64,000 nucleotides of DNA from positions 4,836,001-4,900,000 of the forward strand of contig NZ_CP009922.3 in NCBI RefSeq assembly GCF_000993785.3, read 5' to 3'. This document shows, piece by piece, positions 26,611 to 35,820 of this stretch. The DNA is from Streptomyces xiamenensis. GTDB taxonomy: Bacteria; Actinomycetota; Actinomycetes; Streptomycetales; Streptomycetaceae. The position numbers were made by a program, and so were the translations under genes. The notes under the pieces are model-generated. The model worked only from the letters and a program-made list of their open reading frames with translations. It did no database searches and was not told the origin of the DNA. Every line of letters starts with the position of its first letter. The stretch's first letter is position 1.

Positions 26611-28767
26611 TTGAGTGCAGAGGCGATCGGACCGAGCAAGGCCGCCAGGTCACGGCGCGGCCACCGGATCGACGTGCTGAGACTGCGCCAGCTCGGGCGT
26701 GCCGCCGTCTTCGGGCCCTCGGCCCCCCGGCACGGGCTGCCCGACGCGATCGAGCACATCGCCCAGGTGCACCGCCGCCACCATCCGCGCGCCGACATCG
26801 ACGCGCTGCGCCGCGCCTATCTGCTCGCCGAGTCCGCCCACCGCGGACAGATGCGCAAGAGCGGCGAGCCGTACATCACCCACCCACTCGCCGTCACGCT
26901 CATCCTCGCCGAACTCGGCGCCGAGACCACCACCCTGACGGCCTCCCTGCTGCACGACACCGTCGAGGACACCGAGGTGACCCTCGCCCAGGTGCGGGCA
27001 GGGTTCGGCGCCGAGGTGGAACTGCTCGTGGACGGCGTCACCAAGCTGGAGAAGGTGGAGTACGGCGCCGCCGCCGAGCCCGAGACCTTCCGCAAGATGC
27101 TGGTGGCCACCGGCACCGATGTGCGGGTGATGTCGATCAAGCTCGCGGACCGGTTGCACAACATGCGCACTCTCGGGGTGATGCGCCCCGAGAAGCAGGC
27201 CCGCATCGCCCGCGTCACCGACGAGGTGCTGATCCCGCTGGCCGAGCGTCTCGGCGTGCAGGCGCTCAAGACCGAGCTGGAGGACCTGGTCTTCGCCATC
27301 CTCCACCCCGCCGAACACGCGCGCGCCCTGGAACTGCTGCGTGCCCACCGCGCCGGCCCCGAGCCGCTGGAGGGGGTCGCCGACCAGGTCCGCGAGATCC
27401 TGCGGGACGCCGGGATCACGGCCGAGGTGATGATCCGGCCCCGCCACGTCGTCTCGCTGCACCGGGCGCTGCTCAAACGCGGCGGACTCGGCCCCGGCGG
27501 CTTCGGGCGGCTGCTGATCCTGGTGGCCGAGGACGCCGACTGCTACGGGGTGCTGGGCGAGCTGCACACCTGCTTCACGCCGGTGGTCTCGGAGTTCAAG
27601 GACTTCATCGCGGCCCCCAAGTTCAACCTCTACCGTTCGCTGCACACCGCCTTCGCCGACCGCGACGGGCTGGTGGCCGAGGCCCTGGTGCGGACCCACG
27701 CGATGCACCGCATCGCCGAGGCCGGGGTGATCGCGCTCGGCGACCCGCACCGCGCCGGCGAGCCGGAGGCGCCGGGTGCCGCGGGCGAGGACGGCGAGCG
27801 GGCCGGTCCCGGCCGCCCCGGGTGGCTCTCCCGGCTGCTGGACTGGCAGCGGCAGGAGCCCGACCCGGACACCTTCTGGACCGCGCTGCGCGCCGAGCTG
27901 GCCCAGGACCGCGAGATCACCGTCTTCGCCGAGGCCGACGACGGGGGCCCGCTCCAGTTGCCCGCCGGAGCCACCTGCGTGGACGCCGCCTACGCCCGGC
28001 ACGGGCAGCTCGCCCACACCTGCATCGGCGCCCGCGTCAACGGCCGCCTCGCCACGCTGCGCACCGTGCTGCGCGACGGCGACACCGTACGGCTGCTGCT
28101 CGACCCGGATCCGGGTCCTGGCGCGGGGCCCGCCGCCGAATGGCTGGAGTACGCGACCACGCCCGCCGCCCGGATCCCGATCCGGCGCCGCCTGGAAGGG
28201 GAGCCGCCCCAGCCGCCGCGGACGGCCGAGCACCCCCCCGCGCCGGCCGCCGCCGTCCCGCAGTCCCCGGCCGCCCCGGCCGCCCCGGCCCCCGCGCGTA
28301 CCGAGCCCGCCTCCGAGCCCGTGGCGCTGGTGGCGGAGGCCCCCGGCGCCCCGGTGCGGCTGGCGCGCTGCTGCACCCCGGTCCCCCCGGACCGGGTGCG
28401 CGGCTTCCTGGTCAGCGGGGGCGCCGTCACCGTGCACCGGGAGAGCTGTCCGACCGCGGTACGCATGACCGGTGCCGGCCGCGGGGCGCTGGAGGTCGGC
28501 TGGCGGTCACCGTCCGTCGGCTGCCGCGTCACCCTGTACGCGGAGTCACTGGGCCGTCCGCATCTGCTGGCCGACCTGACCGAGGCGCTCGCCGCGCACG
28601 GCGCCGCCGTCCTCCAGGCCGAGGTGGAGCCGCCGCGCCAGCAGCGGGTACGGCACACCTACACGCTGCGACTGCCCGATGCCTCGGGGCTGCCCCGGCT
28701 GATGCGCGCGATGCGCGAGGTGCCCGGCGTGTACGACGTCTCGCGGGCGGCCCGGCCGCGGCGCTGA
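26611..28767 (+). CDS. rshA: RelA/SpoT homologue RshA
   Basis: The product has 718 aa from the TTG at 26611, preceded by GGGAGGTG; an upstream GTG at 26515 lacks one. The HD hydrolase domain is intact: ITHPLAVT, LLHDTVEDTEV (HD and ED) and IKLADRLHNMRTL. In the synthetase region the usual catalytic aspartate before the second strand appears replaced (FGRLLILV where RelA has YDLxAIR), though DFIAAPKFNLYRSLHT is kept. TGS (about 445-505), a CC-containing ZFD-like motif (ARCCTPVPPDRVRGF), and a C-terminal ACT domain follow. It probably degrades (p)ppGpp; synthesis is doubtful by eye. It is the S. coelicolor RshA counterpart, separate from RelA. Confidence 0.88.
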   Translation: MSAEAIGPSKAARSRRGHRIDVLRLRQLGRAAVFGPSAPRHGLPDAIEHIAQVHRRHHPRADIDALRRAYLLAESAHRGQMRKSGEPYITHPLAVTLILAELGAETTTLTASLLHDTVEDTEVTLAQVRAGFGAEVELLVDGVTKLEKVEYGAAAEPETFRKMLVATGTDVRVMSIKLADRLHNMRTLGVMRPEKQARIARVTDEVLIPLAERLGVQALKTELEDLVFAILHPAEHARALELLRAHRAGPEPLEGVADQVREILRDAGITAEVMIRPRHVVSLHRALLKRGGLGPGGFGRLLILVAEDADCYGVLGELHTCFTPVVSEFKDFIAAPKFNLYRSLHTAFADRDGLVAEALVRTHAMHRIAEAGVIALGDPHRAGEPEAPGAAGEDGERAGPGRPGWLSRLLDWQRQEPDPDTFWTALRAELAQDREITVFAEADDGGPLQLPAGATCVDAAYARHGQLAHTCIGARVNGRLATLRTVLRDGDTVRLLLDPDPGPGAGPAAEWLEYATTPAARIPIRRRLEGEPPQPPRTAEHPPAPAAAVPQSPAAPAAPAPARTEPASEPVALVAEAPGAPVRLARCCTPVPPDRVRGFLVSGGAVTVHRESCPTAVRMTGAGRGALEVGWRSPSVGCRVTLYAESLGRPHLLADLTEALAAHGAAVLQAEVEPPRQQRVRHTYTLRLPDASGLPRLMRAMREVPGVYDVSRAARPRR

Positions 28768-28917
28768 GCGGCGCGCCGCAAACCGGGTGACGGCCCGATC
28801 CCGCCGTGCCACTATGGACCCGTCCGGGAAAGCGGGAATCTTCCGAAGTGCCCCGGCGTTCTTGCTGACATCCAGACGGCTGTCTCAGCCGCTTCGCCGA
28901 AACGACTAAGGATCGCA

Positions 28918-30393
28918 TTGACGTTTTCATCCCTTCCTCAGGAAAACTCACGCCCCGCCGCGAGCCGCCGGGCCGACGCCCTGATGGATGAGGACGCGGA
29001 CTGGAGCACCTTCGACGAAGAGCGGGACGGAGAGCAGTTCGACCGCGAGGAGCGCGCCGCGCTGCGCCGCGTCGCCGGGCTGTCCACCGAGCTGGAGGAC
29101 GTCACCGAGGTCGAGTACCGCCAGCTGCGCCTGGAGCGCGTGGTGCTGGTGGGCGTGTGGACCTCGGGTACCGCCCAGGACGCGGACAACTCCCTCGCGG
29201 AGCTGGCGGCGCTGGCGGAGACCGCGGGCGCGCAGGTGCTCGAGGGCGTCACGCAGCGCCGCACGAAGCCCGACCCGGCCACCTACATCGGCTCCGGCAA
29301 GGCACAGGAGCTGCGTGACCTGGTGCTGGAGACCGGTGCCGACACCGTCGTGTGCGACGGTGAGCTCAGCCCGGGCCAGCTGATCAAGCTGGAGGACGTC
29401 GTCAAGGTCAAGGTGGTCGACCGCACCGCGCTGATCCTGGACATCTTCGCCCAGCACGCCAAGTCCCGGGAGGGCAAGGCGCAGGTCTCGCTCGCCCAGA
29501 TGCAGTACATGCTCCCCCGGCTGCGCGGCTGGGGTCAGTCCCTGTCCCGGCAGATGGGTGGCGGCGGCGGTGGCGGCATGGCCACCCGTGGCCCCGGTGA
29601 GACCAAGATCGAGACCGACCGGCGGCGCATCCGCGAGAAGATGGCGAAGATGCGCCGGGAGATCGCCGAGATGAAGACCGGCCGGGAGATCAAGCGGGGC
29701 GAGCGTCGCCGCAACCATGTGCCGTCGGTGGCGATCGCCGGGTACACGAACGCCGGCAAGTCCTCGCTGCTGAACCGCCTGACCGGCGCCGGGGTGCTGG
29801 TGGAGAACGCGCTGTTCGCCACCCTGGACCCGACGGTGCGCCGGGCCGAGACGCCCAGCGGGCGGCTGTACACCCTGGCGGACACGGTGGGGTTCGTCCG
29901 GCATCTGCCGCATCACCTGGTGGAGGCGTTCCGCTCCACGATGGAGGAGGTCGGCGAGGCCGATCTGATCCTGCACGTGGTGGACGGCTCGCATCCGGTG
30001 CCCGAGGAGCAGCTGGCGGCCGTGCGCGAGGTGATCCGCGAGGTCGGTGCCACCCAGGTGCCGGAGATCGTGGTGATCAACAAGGCCGACGCCGCCGACG
30101 AGCTGACCCTTCAGCGGCTGCTGCGCGCGGAGCGGCGGGCGATCGCCGTGTCGGCGCACAGCGGGCTCGGCATCGAGCAGCTGCTGGCCTGGATCGACGA
30201 CGAGTTGCCGCGCCCCGACGTGGAGGTGGCGGCCCTGGTGCCGTACACCGAGGGTGCGCTGGTCTCGCGGGTGCACTCCGAGGGTGAGGTGCTCCGCGAG
30301 GAGCACACCGGTGAAGGCACGCTGCTGACCGCGCGGGTCCACCCCGAGCTGGGGGCGCTGCTGGAGCCGTACGCGCTGGCGACCCAGGGCTGA
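28918..30393 (+). CDS. hflX: Ribosome-associated GTPase HflX
   Basis: The product has 491 aa and is a translation GTPase that splits stalled ribosomes under stress. The N-terminal HflX domain contains QRRTKPDPATYIGSGKAQEL. A glycine run follows QSLSRQM. The GTPase domain holds G1 GYTNAGKS, G3 DTVGFVRHLP and G4 NKAD. TTG 28918 is used, with AAGGA 6 nt upstream; homologues start at the same place. The gene ends in a strong hairpin at 30406. It marks the left border of the accessory block. Confidence 0.95.
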   Translation: MTFSSLPQENSRPAASRRADALMDEDADWSTFDEERDGEQFDREERAALRRVAGLSTELEDVTEVEYRQLRLERVVLVGVWTSGTAQDADNSLAELAALAETAGAQVLEGVTQRRTKPDPATYIGSGKAQELRDLVLETGADTVVCDGELSPGQLIKLEDVVKVKVVDRTALILDIFAQHAKSREGKAQVSLAQMQYMLPRLRGWGQSLSRQMGGGGGGGMATRGPGETKIETDRRRIREKMAKMRREIAEMKTGREIKRGERRRNHVPSVAIAGYTNAGKSSLLNRLTGAGVLVENALFATLDPTVRRAETPSGRLYTLADTVGFVRHLPHHLVEAFRSTMEEVGEADLILHVVDGSHPVPEEQLAAVREVIREVGATQVPEIVVINKADAADELTLQRLLRAERRAIAVSAHSGLGIEQLLAWIDDELPRPDVEVAALVPYTEGALVSRVHSEGEVLREEHTGEGTLLTARVHPELGALLEPYALATQG

Positions 30394-30405
30394 ATGACGC
30401 GTTGA

Positions 30406-30441
30406 CGTGTGGGGCTCCCCCGGCCGGGGGAGCCCCACACG
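30406..30441 (+). terminator. Hairpin terminator after hflX
   Basis: CGTGTGGGGCTCCCCC (30406-30421) pairs perfectly with 30426-30441 around GGCC. It separates convergent hflX and the Tat-exported propeller-protein gene, whose stop is 8 bp beyond the hairpin. Confidence 0.87.
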
Positions 30442-30448
30442 CGTGAGA

Positions 30449-31567
30449 TCAGTTGGCGCGGGCCAGGGCGATGTTGGTCGCGCCTCGCTGTCCTGCCTCG
30501 TAGAACATGTGCAACCGTCCGTCCGCCTCGACGAAGGAGGGCGCGGCGGCCCGTCCGTTGTCCGGGGCGGCCGACCGGGAGTCGTACAGCACCCCGAGGT
30601 GGTCCTCGCGGTCGAAGCCCGTGCCGACCCGGGCGACATGGATGTTCCCGGCGCCGGAGTGGTACACGACGTGCCCGCCGCCGTTGCGCGACCAGTAGTG
30701 CGCGCCGGAGAGCTGGCCACCCTCGCCCGCCCGCGGCGAGATCAGCGGATCCTGCTTGACCTGCCAGCCGGAGGTCAGCGAATGGGACCAGCCGATGTAG
30801 ATCTTGCGGGTGCCGCCGTGGTTGCCCATGAAGAGCATGATGTAGACGCCGGACTGGGTCGGGTGCGGGAAGACCCGCGCGTACGACGTCTCGCTGACGC
30901 CCGGGAGCATGTAGGTGCCCACCACCCTGTTGTGGTACTGGAAGCTGCGTCCGTCGGACGAACTCGCCACCCGGGTCGTGTGGTTCTCGCCGTGGAAGAA
31001 CAGGTAGATCTTGCGGTCGGCCGGGTTGTAGAAGGCGTCCGGGCTGGAGACGTGGGAGACGTCGAAGCTCGCCCAGGTGCGCGGAATGATGGGGTTGTTC
31101 GGGTACTCCTTCCAGGGGCCGGTGACCGTGTCGGCGTAGGCCAGGCAGATCCCGCCGGGCGCGTCGTGCGGGGCGTAGTACATGTACCAGCGGCCCAGCG
31201 GGTTGGCGATCCGGCCCGCGACGTACCGCACGGAGGGGAAGATCAGCTCGTTCCTCGGGTTGTACTTCAGCCGGCTCTTGTCGAGCACCACGCCGTAGTG
31301 GCTGAAGGTGGGGAATCCGGGGACGGCCGCCTGGGCGGATGAGGCCCCGGTCAGGGAGAGCAGCCCGCCGGCCGCCGTCGCGGTGCCCAGCGCCGCGGTG
31401 CCGCGCAGCAGGGAGCGGCGGCTCAGGGGGTGGTGGGGGAGGGGCTCACTTCGTCCGTCATGACGACTCCAGAGTGAGAAGAGTGAGGGGGGTTGCGTGA
31501 CATGGGGTTGCCGACGGCTGGCGACGGTCGTGCTCGGTCCTCCCGCTCGGGGAGCCGATGGCAGCAC
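30449..31567 (-). CDS. Tat-exported beta-propeller protein, GH43-like; start uncertain
   Basis: The product has up to 372 aa. A twin-arginine signal SRRSLLRGTAALGTATAAGG ends ASSAQAA, so the mature protein is exported folded. Repeated blades such as GRWYMYYAPHDAPGGICLAY and FYNPADRKIYLFFHG resemble five-bladed GH43-like glycosidases. In this frame the only start is GTG 31567, about 50 residues before the twin arginines. An ATG at 31461 with GGAG 6 nt upstream begins MTDEVSPSPTTP in another frame and stops just before the signal. One missing C near 31425-31440 would join it to this frame. It is divergent from the LacI regulator, with two operators between them. Substrate unknown. Confidence 0.72.
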   Translation of the reverse strand: MLPSAPRAGGPSTTVASRRQPHVTQPPSLFSLWSRHDGRSEPLPHHPLSRRSLLRGTAALGTATAAGGLLSLTGASSAQAAVPGFPTFSHYGVVLDKSRLKYNPRNELIFPSVRYVAGRIANPLGRWYMYYAPHDAPGGICLAYADTVTGPWKEYPNNPIIPRTWASFDVSHVSSPDAFYNPADRKIYLFFHGENHTTRVASSSDGRSFQYHNRVVGTYMLPGVSETSYARVFPHPTQSGVYIMLFMGNHGGTRKIYIGWSHSLTSGWQVKQDPLISPRAGEGGQLSGAHYWSRNGGGHVVYHSGAGNIHVARVGTGFDREDHLGVLYDSRSAAPDNGRAAAPSFVEADGRLHMFYEAGQRGATNIALARAN

Positions 31568-31601
31568 AGCTTCCGCGCCGCTCGCGGCAGCGTCAAGGTG
31601 C

Positions 31602-31613
31602 TAATACGAATTA
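31602..31613. promoter_or_regulatory. Candidate LacI operator 1
   Basis: TAATACGAATTA differs at one position from the perfect palindrome of operator 2. It lies 35 bp upstream of the GTG start of the propeller-protein gene. The flanks AAGGT and ACCTT extend the dyad to 31595-31617. The bound regulator is probably the adjacent LacI-family protein. Confidence 0.62.
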
Positions 31614-31663
31614 CCTTCTTGACGGCCCTCGGCCGGGAATGCAGCATGGCGGAACGCACCGGC

Positions 31664-31681
31664 CACTAATACGTATTAGTG
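31664..31681. promoter_or_regulatory. Candidate LacI operator 2 (perfect 18-bp palindrome)
   Basis: CACTAATACGTATTAGTG is a perfect palindrome with a central CG, the hallmark of LacI-family operators. It lies 63 bp before the GTG of the LacI-type regulator gene. Its centre is 65 bp from that of operator 1, about six helical turns, so one tetramer or two dimers could control both divergent units. Confidence 0.8.
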
Positions 31682-31743
31682 ATGATGGGCAGGCCGTGTG
31701 GATCAACCATGGCGCCATGGATGGCAGTCGAGAGGAGGCGGCC

Positions 31744-32775
31744 GTGACCGGACCCCGCCGCCGGGTGACCCAGCAGGACATCGCCCGGATCAGCGGCGTC
31801 AGTCAGACCACGGTCTCCCTGGTGCTGAACAACCGGCTCGACGCCGGGGTACGGATCGCGCCGGAGACCAGGGAACGGGTGCTGGAGGCGATCGCCGAGA
31901 CCGGCTACGTGGCCGACCCGGTGGCCCGGCGCATGGTCGCCCGGCGCAACCGGATCATCGGCGTCTTCACCTACGAGGCCGTCTTCCCCAGCGGAACCCG
32001 GGACTTCTACCAGCCCTTTCTGGCCGGCATCGAGGAGAGCGCCGAACAACTCGGCTGCGATCTGCTGCTGCTGACCAGCGCCCCGGTGGTGGACGGACGG
32101 CGGCGCATCTTCCACGACGGCAACCGCTTCCGGCTCGCCGACGGCTGCATCCTGCTCGGCCGGGAGACCGACTCCGGCGAACTGGCCCGGCTGGTGGCCG
32201 AGGACTACCCCTTCGTCTCGGTCGGCCGCCGCGCGGACGCCGGTGGCCCGGTGCCCTACGTCGGCGCCGACTACCCCGGCGCGGTCGCCGCACTCGTGGC
32301 CGGGGCGGTGGACCGGGGACACCGGAGGCTGGCCTACCTGGGCAGCGGCAGCCGGGCCGAGTCGCGCGGCGACCGGCGGGACGGCTTCACCGCCGCGCTC
32401 ACCGCCACCGGCGCCACGGGCACCGTGCTCGCGGGGGAGACCGCCGAGCTGATCGCCCGGCTGCCACAGCTGCTCGCCGACGGCGTGACCGCCCTGTTCG
32501 TCGAGGAACCCGCCGACTGCCAGCAACTGGCCGACCGGCTGGGCGAACTCGGGCATCCGGTACCGGCCGGGATCTCCATCGTGGCGCTGGGCGACCCGAC
32601 CCGGCCGGCCACCGCCGACATCGACTTCACCGGATTCCGCATCCCCCGCCGGGAGATGGGCCGGCAGGCCGTGGAGGTGCTCAGTGCCCTGCTGGAGGAG
32701 GAGAGCACCGCGACGCAGCGCCTGCTCGGCTGCGCGAGCCACCGGGGCGCGAGCCTCGCACCGCCGCCCGGATGA
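31744..32775 (+). CDS. LacI-family transcriptional regulator
   Basis: The product has 343 aa. The LacI helix-turn-helix with hinge helix is TQQDIARISGVSQTTVSLVL, followed by periplasmic-binding-like sugar-sensing lobes (RNRIIGVFTYEAVFPSG onward). GTG 31744 has AGGAGG 5 nt upstream and was preferred to upstream in-frame starts. It probably represses itself, the downstream oxidoreductase and transporter genes, and the divergent propeller-protein gene through the two operators at 31602 and 31664. The effector sugar is unknown. Confidence 0.9.
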   Translation: MTGPRRRVTQQDIARISGVSQTTVSLVLNNRLDAGVRIAPETRERVLEAIAETGYVADPVARRMVARRNRIIGVFTYEAVFPSGTRDFYQPFLAGIEESAEQLGCDLLLLTSAPVVDGRRRIFHDGNRFRLADGCILLGRETDSGELARLVAEDYPFVSVGRRADAGGPVPYVGADYPGAVAALVAGAVDRGHRRLAYLGSGSRAESRGDRRDGFTAALTATGATGTVLAGETAELIARLPQLLADGVTALFVEEPADCQQLADRLGELGHPVPAGISIVALGDPTRPATADIDFTGFRIPRREMGRQAVEVLSALLEEESTATQRLLGCASHRGASLAPPPG

Positions 32776-32853
32776 CCCCGCCGCCGCGCCCGCGCCCGTA
32801 CCGCGGACCCCGGCTGCACCCGCACACCCGTACCCCCTGATGAGAGGCGAGAC

Positions 32854-34458
32854 ATGACCGAACTGGACACCGACCTCGTGGTCGTCGGCGGCGGCCTCGG
32901 CGGCGTCGCCGCCGCCCTCGCCGCCCTGCGCGCCGGCCAACGGGTCATCCTGACCGAGGAGTACGACTGGCTCGGCGGCCAGCTGACCAGCCAGGCCGTA
33001 CCGCCGGACGAGCACTCCTGGGTCGAGCAGTTCGGCGTCACGGCCTCCTACCGGCAGCTGCGGGACGGCATCCGGGCGTACTACCGCCGCAACTACCCGC
33101 TGACGCCGCGGGCCAGGGCACGTCGCGACCTGAACCCCGGCGCCGGGCACGTCAGCCGGCTGTGCCACGAGCCGCGCGTGGCCGTCGCCGTCATCGAGGA
33201 GATGCTCGCCCCCCACCGCGGCAGCGGGCGGCTGCGGGTGCTCCAGCCCTACCGGCCCGTCGGCGCGGAGACCGAGGGCGACCGGGTGAGCGCCGTCCGG
33301 CTCGCCCACCGGGACAGCGGCGAGGAGATCACCGTCACCGGCCGGTACGTCATCGACGCCACCGAGAGCGGCGAACTGCTGCCGCTGACCGGCACCGAGT
33401 ACGTCACCGGGTTCGAGTCGCGCGAGGTGACCGGCGAACCCAGCGCCCCCGCCGAGGCCCAGCCCATGAACATGCAGGCCGTCTCGGTCTGCTTCGCCGT
33501 CGACCACGTGGACGGCGACCACACCATCGACCGGCCCGCCGACTACGGGTTCTGGCGGGAGTTCCGCACCGACTTCTGGGGCGGCAACCTGCTCGGCTGG
33601 AACACCCCCAACCCCCGCACCCTGGAAACGGGCACGCGCAGCTTCACCCCCAACCCGGACGACGACCCGGACGCGGTCGTCGCCGACCAGCGGCTGTCCG
33701 GCGGCGACGCCAACCTGTGGACGTTCCGCCGCATCGCGGCCCGCCGCAACTTCACCCCCGGCGCCTACGAGAGCGACATCTGCCTGGTCAACTGGCCGAT
33801 GATCGACTACTTCCTGGCCCCCGTCATCGACGTCCCCGACGCGGCGGCCCGGCTGGCGGCCGCCCGGCAACTGTCGTACAGCGTGCTGTACTGGCTGCAG
33901 ACCGAGGCACCGCGCCCCGACGGCGGCACCGGCTTCCCCGGGCTGCGGCTGCGCGGCGACATCACCGGTTCGGCGGACGGCCTCGCACAGGCGCCCTACT
34001 ACCGCGAGTCGCGGCGGATCGCCGCCGAGTACACCGTCGTGGAACAGGACCTGTCCGTGGCGCTGCGCGGCGACAAGGGCGCCGTCCCCTACCACGACAC
34101 CGTCGGTGTCGGGATGTACCGCATCGACCTGCACCCCTCGACCGGCGGCGACAACTACATCGACGTCGCCGCCAGTCCGTTCCGCATCCCGCTCGGAGCG
34201 CTGATCCCGGTCCGCATGGAGAACCTGCTGCCGGCCGGGAAGAACATCGGCACCACCCACATCACCAATGGCTGCTACCGCCTGCACCCGGTCGAATGGA
34301 ACATCGGTGAGGCCGCCGGAACCCTGGCCGCCCACTGTCTCCAGCAGTCCACCACCCCGCGCGCCGTGCGCAACGACCCGGAGCAGCTGGCGTCCTTCCA
34401 GGACCGGCTGACCGCCCAGGGCGTCGAACTGAGCTGGCCCGACATCGCGGGTTACTGA
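32854..34458 (+). CDS. FAD-dependent oxidoreductase, FAD_oxidored family
   Basis: The product has 534 aa. The N-terminal Rossmann motif VVVGGGLGGVAAALAALRAG follows MTELDTDL, with the family block DWLGGQLTSQ next. The C-terminal FAD segment is ENLLPAGKNIGTTHITNG and RLHPVEWNIGEAAGTLA. This matches PF12831-type proteins, which often occur in carbohydrate gene clusters. No signal peptide is seen. GAGAGGCGAG precedes the ATG. It sits between the LacI regulator and the sugar ABC importer, which suggests it oxidises an imported carbohydrate or derivative; the reaction is not known. Confidence 0.8.
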   Translation: MTELDTDLVVVGGGLGGVAAALAALRAGQRVILTEEYDWLGGQLTSQAVPPDEHSWVEQFGVTASYRQLRDGIRAYYRRNYPLTPRARARRDLNPGAGHVSRLCHEPRVAVAVIEEMLAPHRGSGRLRVLQPYRPVGAETEGDRVSAVRLAHRDSGEEITVTGRYVIDATESGELLPLTGTEYVTGFESREVTGEPSAPAEAQPMNMQAVSVCFAVDHVDGDHTIDRPADYGFWREFRTDFWGGNLLGWNTPNPRTLETGTRSFTPNPDDDPDAVVADQRLSGGDANLWTFRRIAARRNFTPGAYESDICLVNWPMIDYFLAPVIDVPDAAARLAAARQLSYSVLYWLQTEAPRPDGGTGFPGLRLRGDITGSADGLAQAPYYRESRRIAAEYTVVEQDLSVALRGDKGAVPYHDTVGVGMYRIDLHPSTGGDNYIDVAASPFRIPLGALIPVRMENLLPAGKNIGTTHITNGCYRLHPVEWNIGEAAGTLAAHCLQQSTTPRAVRNDPEQLASFQDRLTAQGVELSWPDIAGY

Positions 34459-34536
34459 CCCGGCGACGCCGCCGACGGGCGACGTCACCGACCTACCGGA
34501 CATCACGACACCAGGCACGACTCAAGGAGAAGTGCA

Positions 34537-35820
34537 ATGAAGCCTTCCATGAGCAGGCCCATGGCAGCGGCCACGCTGGCCGGCCTGCTGACCCTCACCG
34601 CCTGCGGCGGCTCCGGCAGCGGGGGCGACCCCGACGCGCCGGTCTCGCTGCGCGTCGCCGTGTGGACCGCGAACGACGACCACCTGGCGCTGTTCGACGA
34701 GATAGCCGACGCCTACATCGCGGAGCACCCCCGGGTCGAGAAGATCACCTTCGACCCGCTGCCCTTCGACGGGTACACCACCGCGCTGACCACCCAGATC
34801 GCCGGCGGCAACGCCCCCGATCTGGCCTGGATCTTCGAGAGCTCCGCCCCGGACTTCGTCTCCTCCGGCGCGCTGGTGCCGCTGGACGAGGTGCTGACCG
34901 GGACCGAGGGGTACGCGTTCGAGGACCTGCTGCCCGCCACCACCGAACTCTGGCGCGAGGACGACCAGTTGTTCGCCTACCCGTTCTCCACCTCGCCCTT
35001 CGCGGTCTTCGCCAACCTCGACCTGCTGGCCGAGGCCGGGGTCCCCGCGCCCGGCGAGATGACCGGGGCGGGGGAGTGGACCTGGGACGAGGTCATCGGC
35101 GCCGCGTCCACCGTCGCCGGGCAGACCGGCGCCTCCGGCATGGTGATCCGCGACTTCGACTACACGGGCTGGGACTACCTCGCCACCCTGTGGACCGGCT
35201 GGGACGCCCAGGCCTGGGACGAGTCCTCCCAGTGCGGCTTCGACCGGCCGGAGATGGTCGGGGCGATGACCTTCCTGCACGAGGCGGTCTTCGAGCGCGG
35301 CGCGATGCCGGGGCCGGGGACCAGCGCGGACTTCTTCGCCGGTGAGGCCGCCTACACCGTCACCCAGATCTCCCGCGCCTCGCTCCTGGAAGAGGCCGGT
35401 TTCGCCTGGGACATGGTGCCGCTGCCCGCCGGTCCGGCCGGCGAGTACGCGGTGATCGGGCAGGCCGGGCTCGGCGTGCTGCGGGTCGGCGACCACCCCG
35501 AGATCGCCGCCGACTTCCTGGCCCACTTCACCGCACCGGAGAACTCCGCCCGGCTCGCCGAGTACTTCCCGCCGCCCCGCGAGTCCCAGCTGACCGCCGA
35601 GACCCTGGCGCAGACCAACCCGCTGCTCAGCGCCGAGCAGTTGCAGGACACCGTGGTGGCCGGCATCGCCGGCGGCGTGGTCAAGCCCAGCCACCTGGGG
35701 CAGGAGCAGATCGCGCAGACCGTGCGCGCCCAGCTGGACGCGCTGTGGAAGCCGGGCGCGGACGTACCGGCGGTGCTCGGGGACGTGTGCGCCTCCGTGC
35801 AGCCCCTGCTGGACCGGTGA
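34537..35820 (+). CDS. Sugar ABC transporter substrate-binding lipoprotein
   Basis: The product has 427 aa. A signal peptide with lipobox LTAC (Cys about 23) leads to a Gly/Ser linker and a family 1 binding fold (VAVWTANDDHLALFDEIADA, TTQIAGGNAPDLAWI). AAGGAGAAG lies 5 nt before ATG 34537. It is the extracellular receptor of the CUT1-type importer made with the next two genes. The stop overlaps the GTG of the first permease gene, so the three are translationally coupled. Confidence 0.92.
   Translation: MKPSMSRPMAAATLAGLLTLTACGGSGSGGDPDAPVSLRVAVWTANDDHLALFDEIADAYIAEHPRVEKITFDPLPFDGYTTALTTQIAGGNAPDLAWIFESSAPDFVSSGALVPLDEVLTGTEGYAFEDLLPATTELWREDDQLFAYPFSTSPFAVFANLDLLAEAGVPAPGEMTGAGEWTWDEVIGAASTVAGQTGASGMVIRDFDYTGWDYLATLWTGWDAQAWDESSQCGFDRPEMVGAMTFLHEAVFERGAMPGPGTSADFFAGEAAYTVTQISRASLLEEAGFAWDMVPLPAGPAGEYAVIGQAGLGVLRVGDHPEIAADFLAHFTAPENSARLAEYFPPPRESQLTAETLAQTNPLLSAEQLQDTVVAGIAGGVVKPSHLGQEQIAQTVRAQLDALWKPGADVPAVLGDVCASVQPLLDR

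Noticed and set aside
29550..29580. Glycine-codon run in hflX as a slippery or phase-variable tract
   Set aside because: The run is in frame and a glycine-rich loop is normal in HflX.
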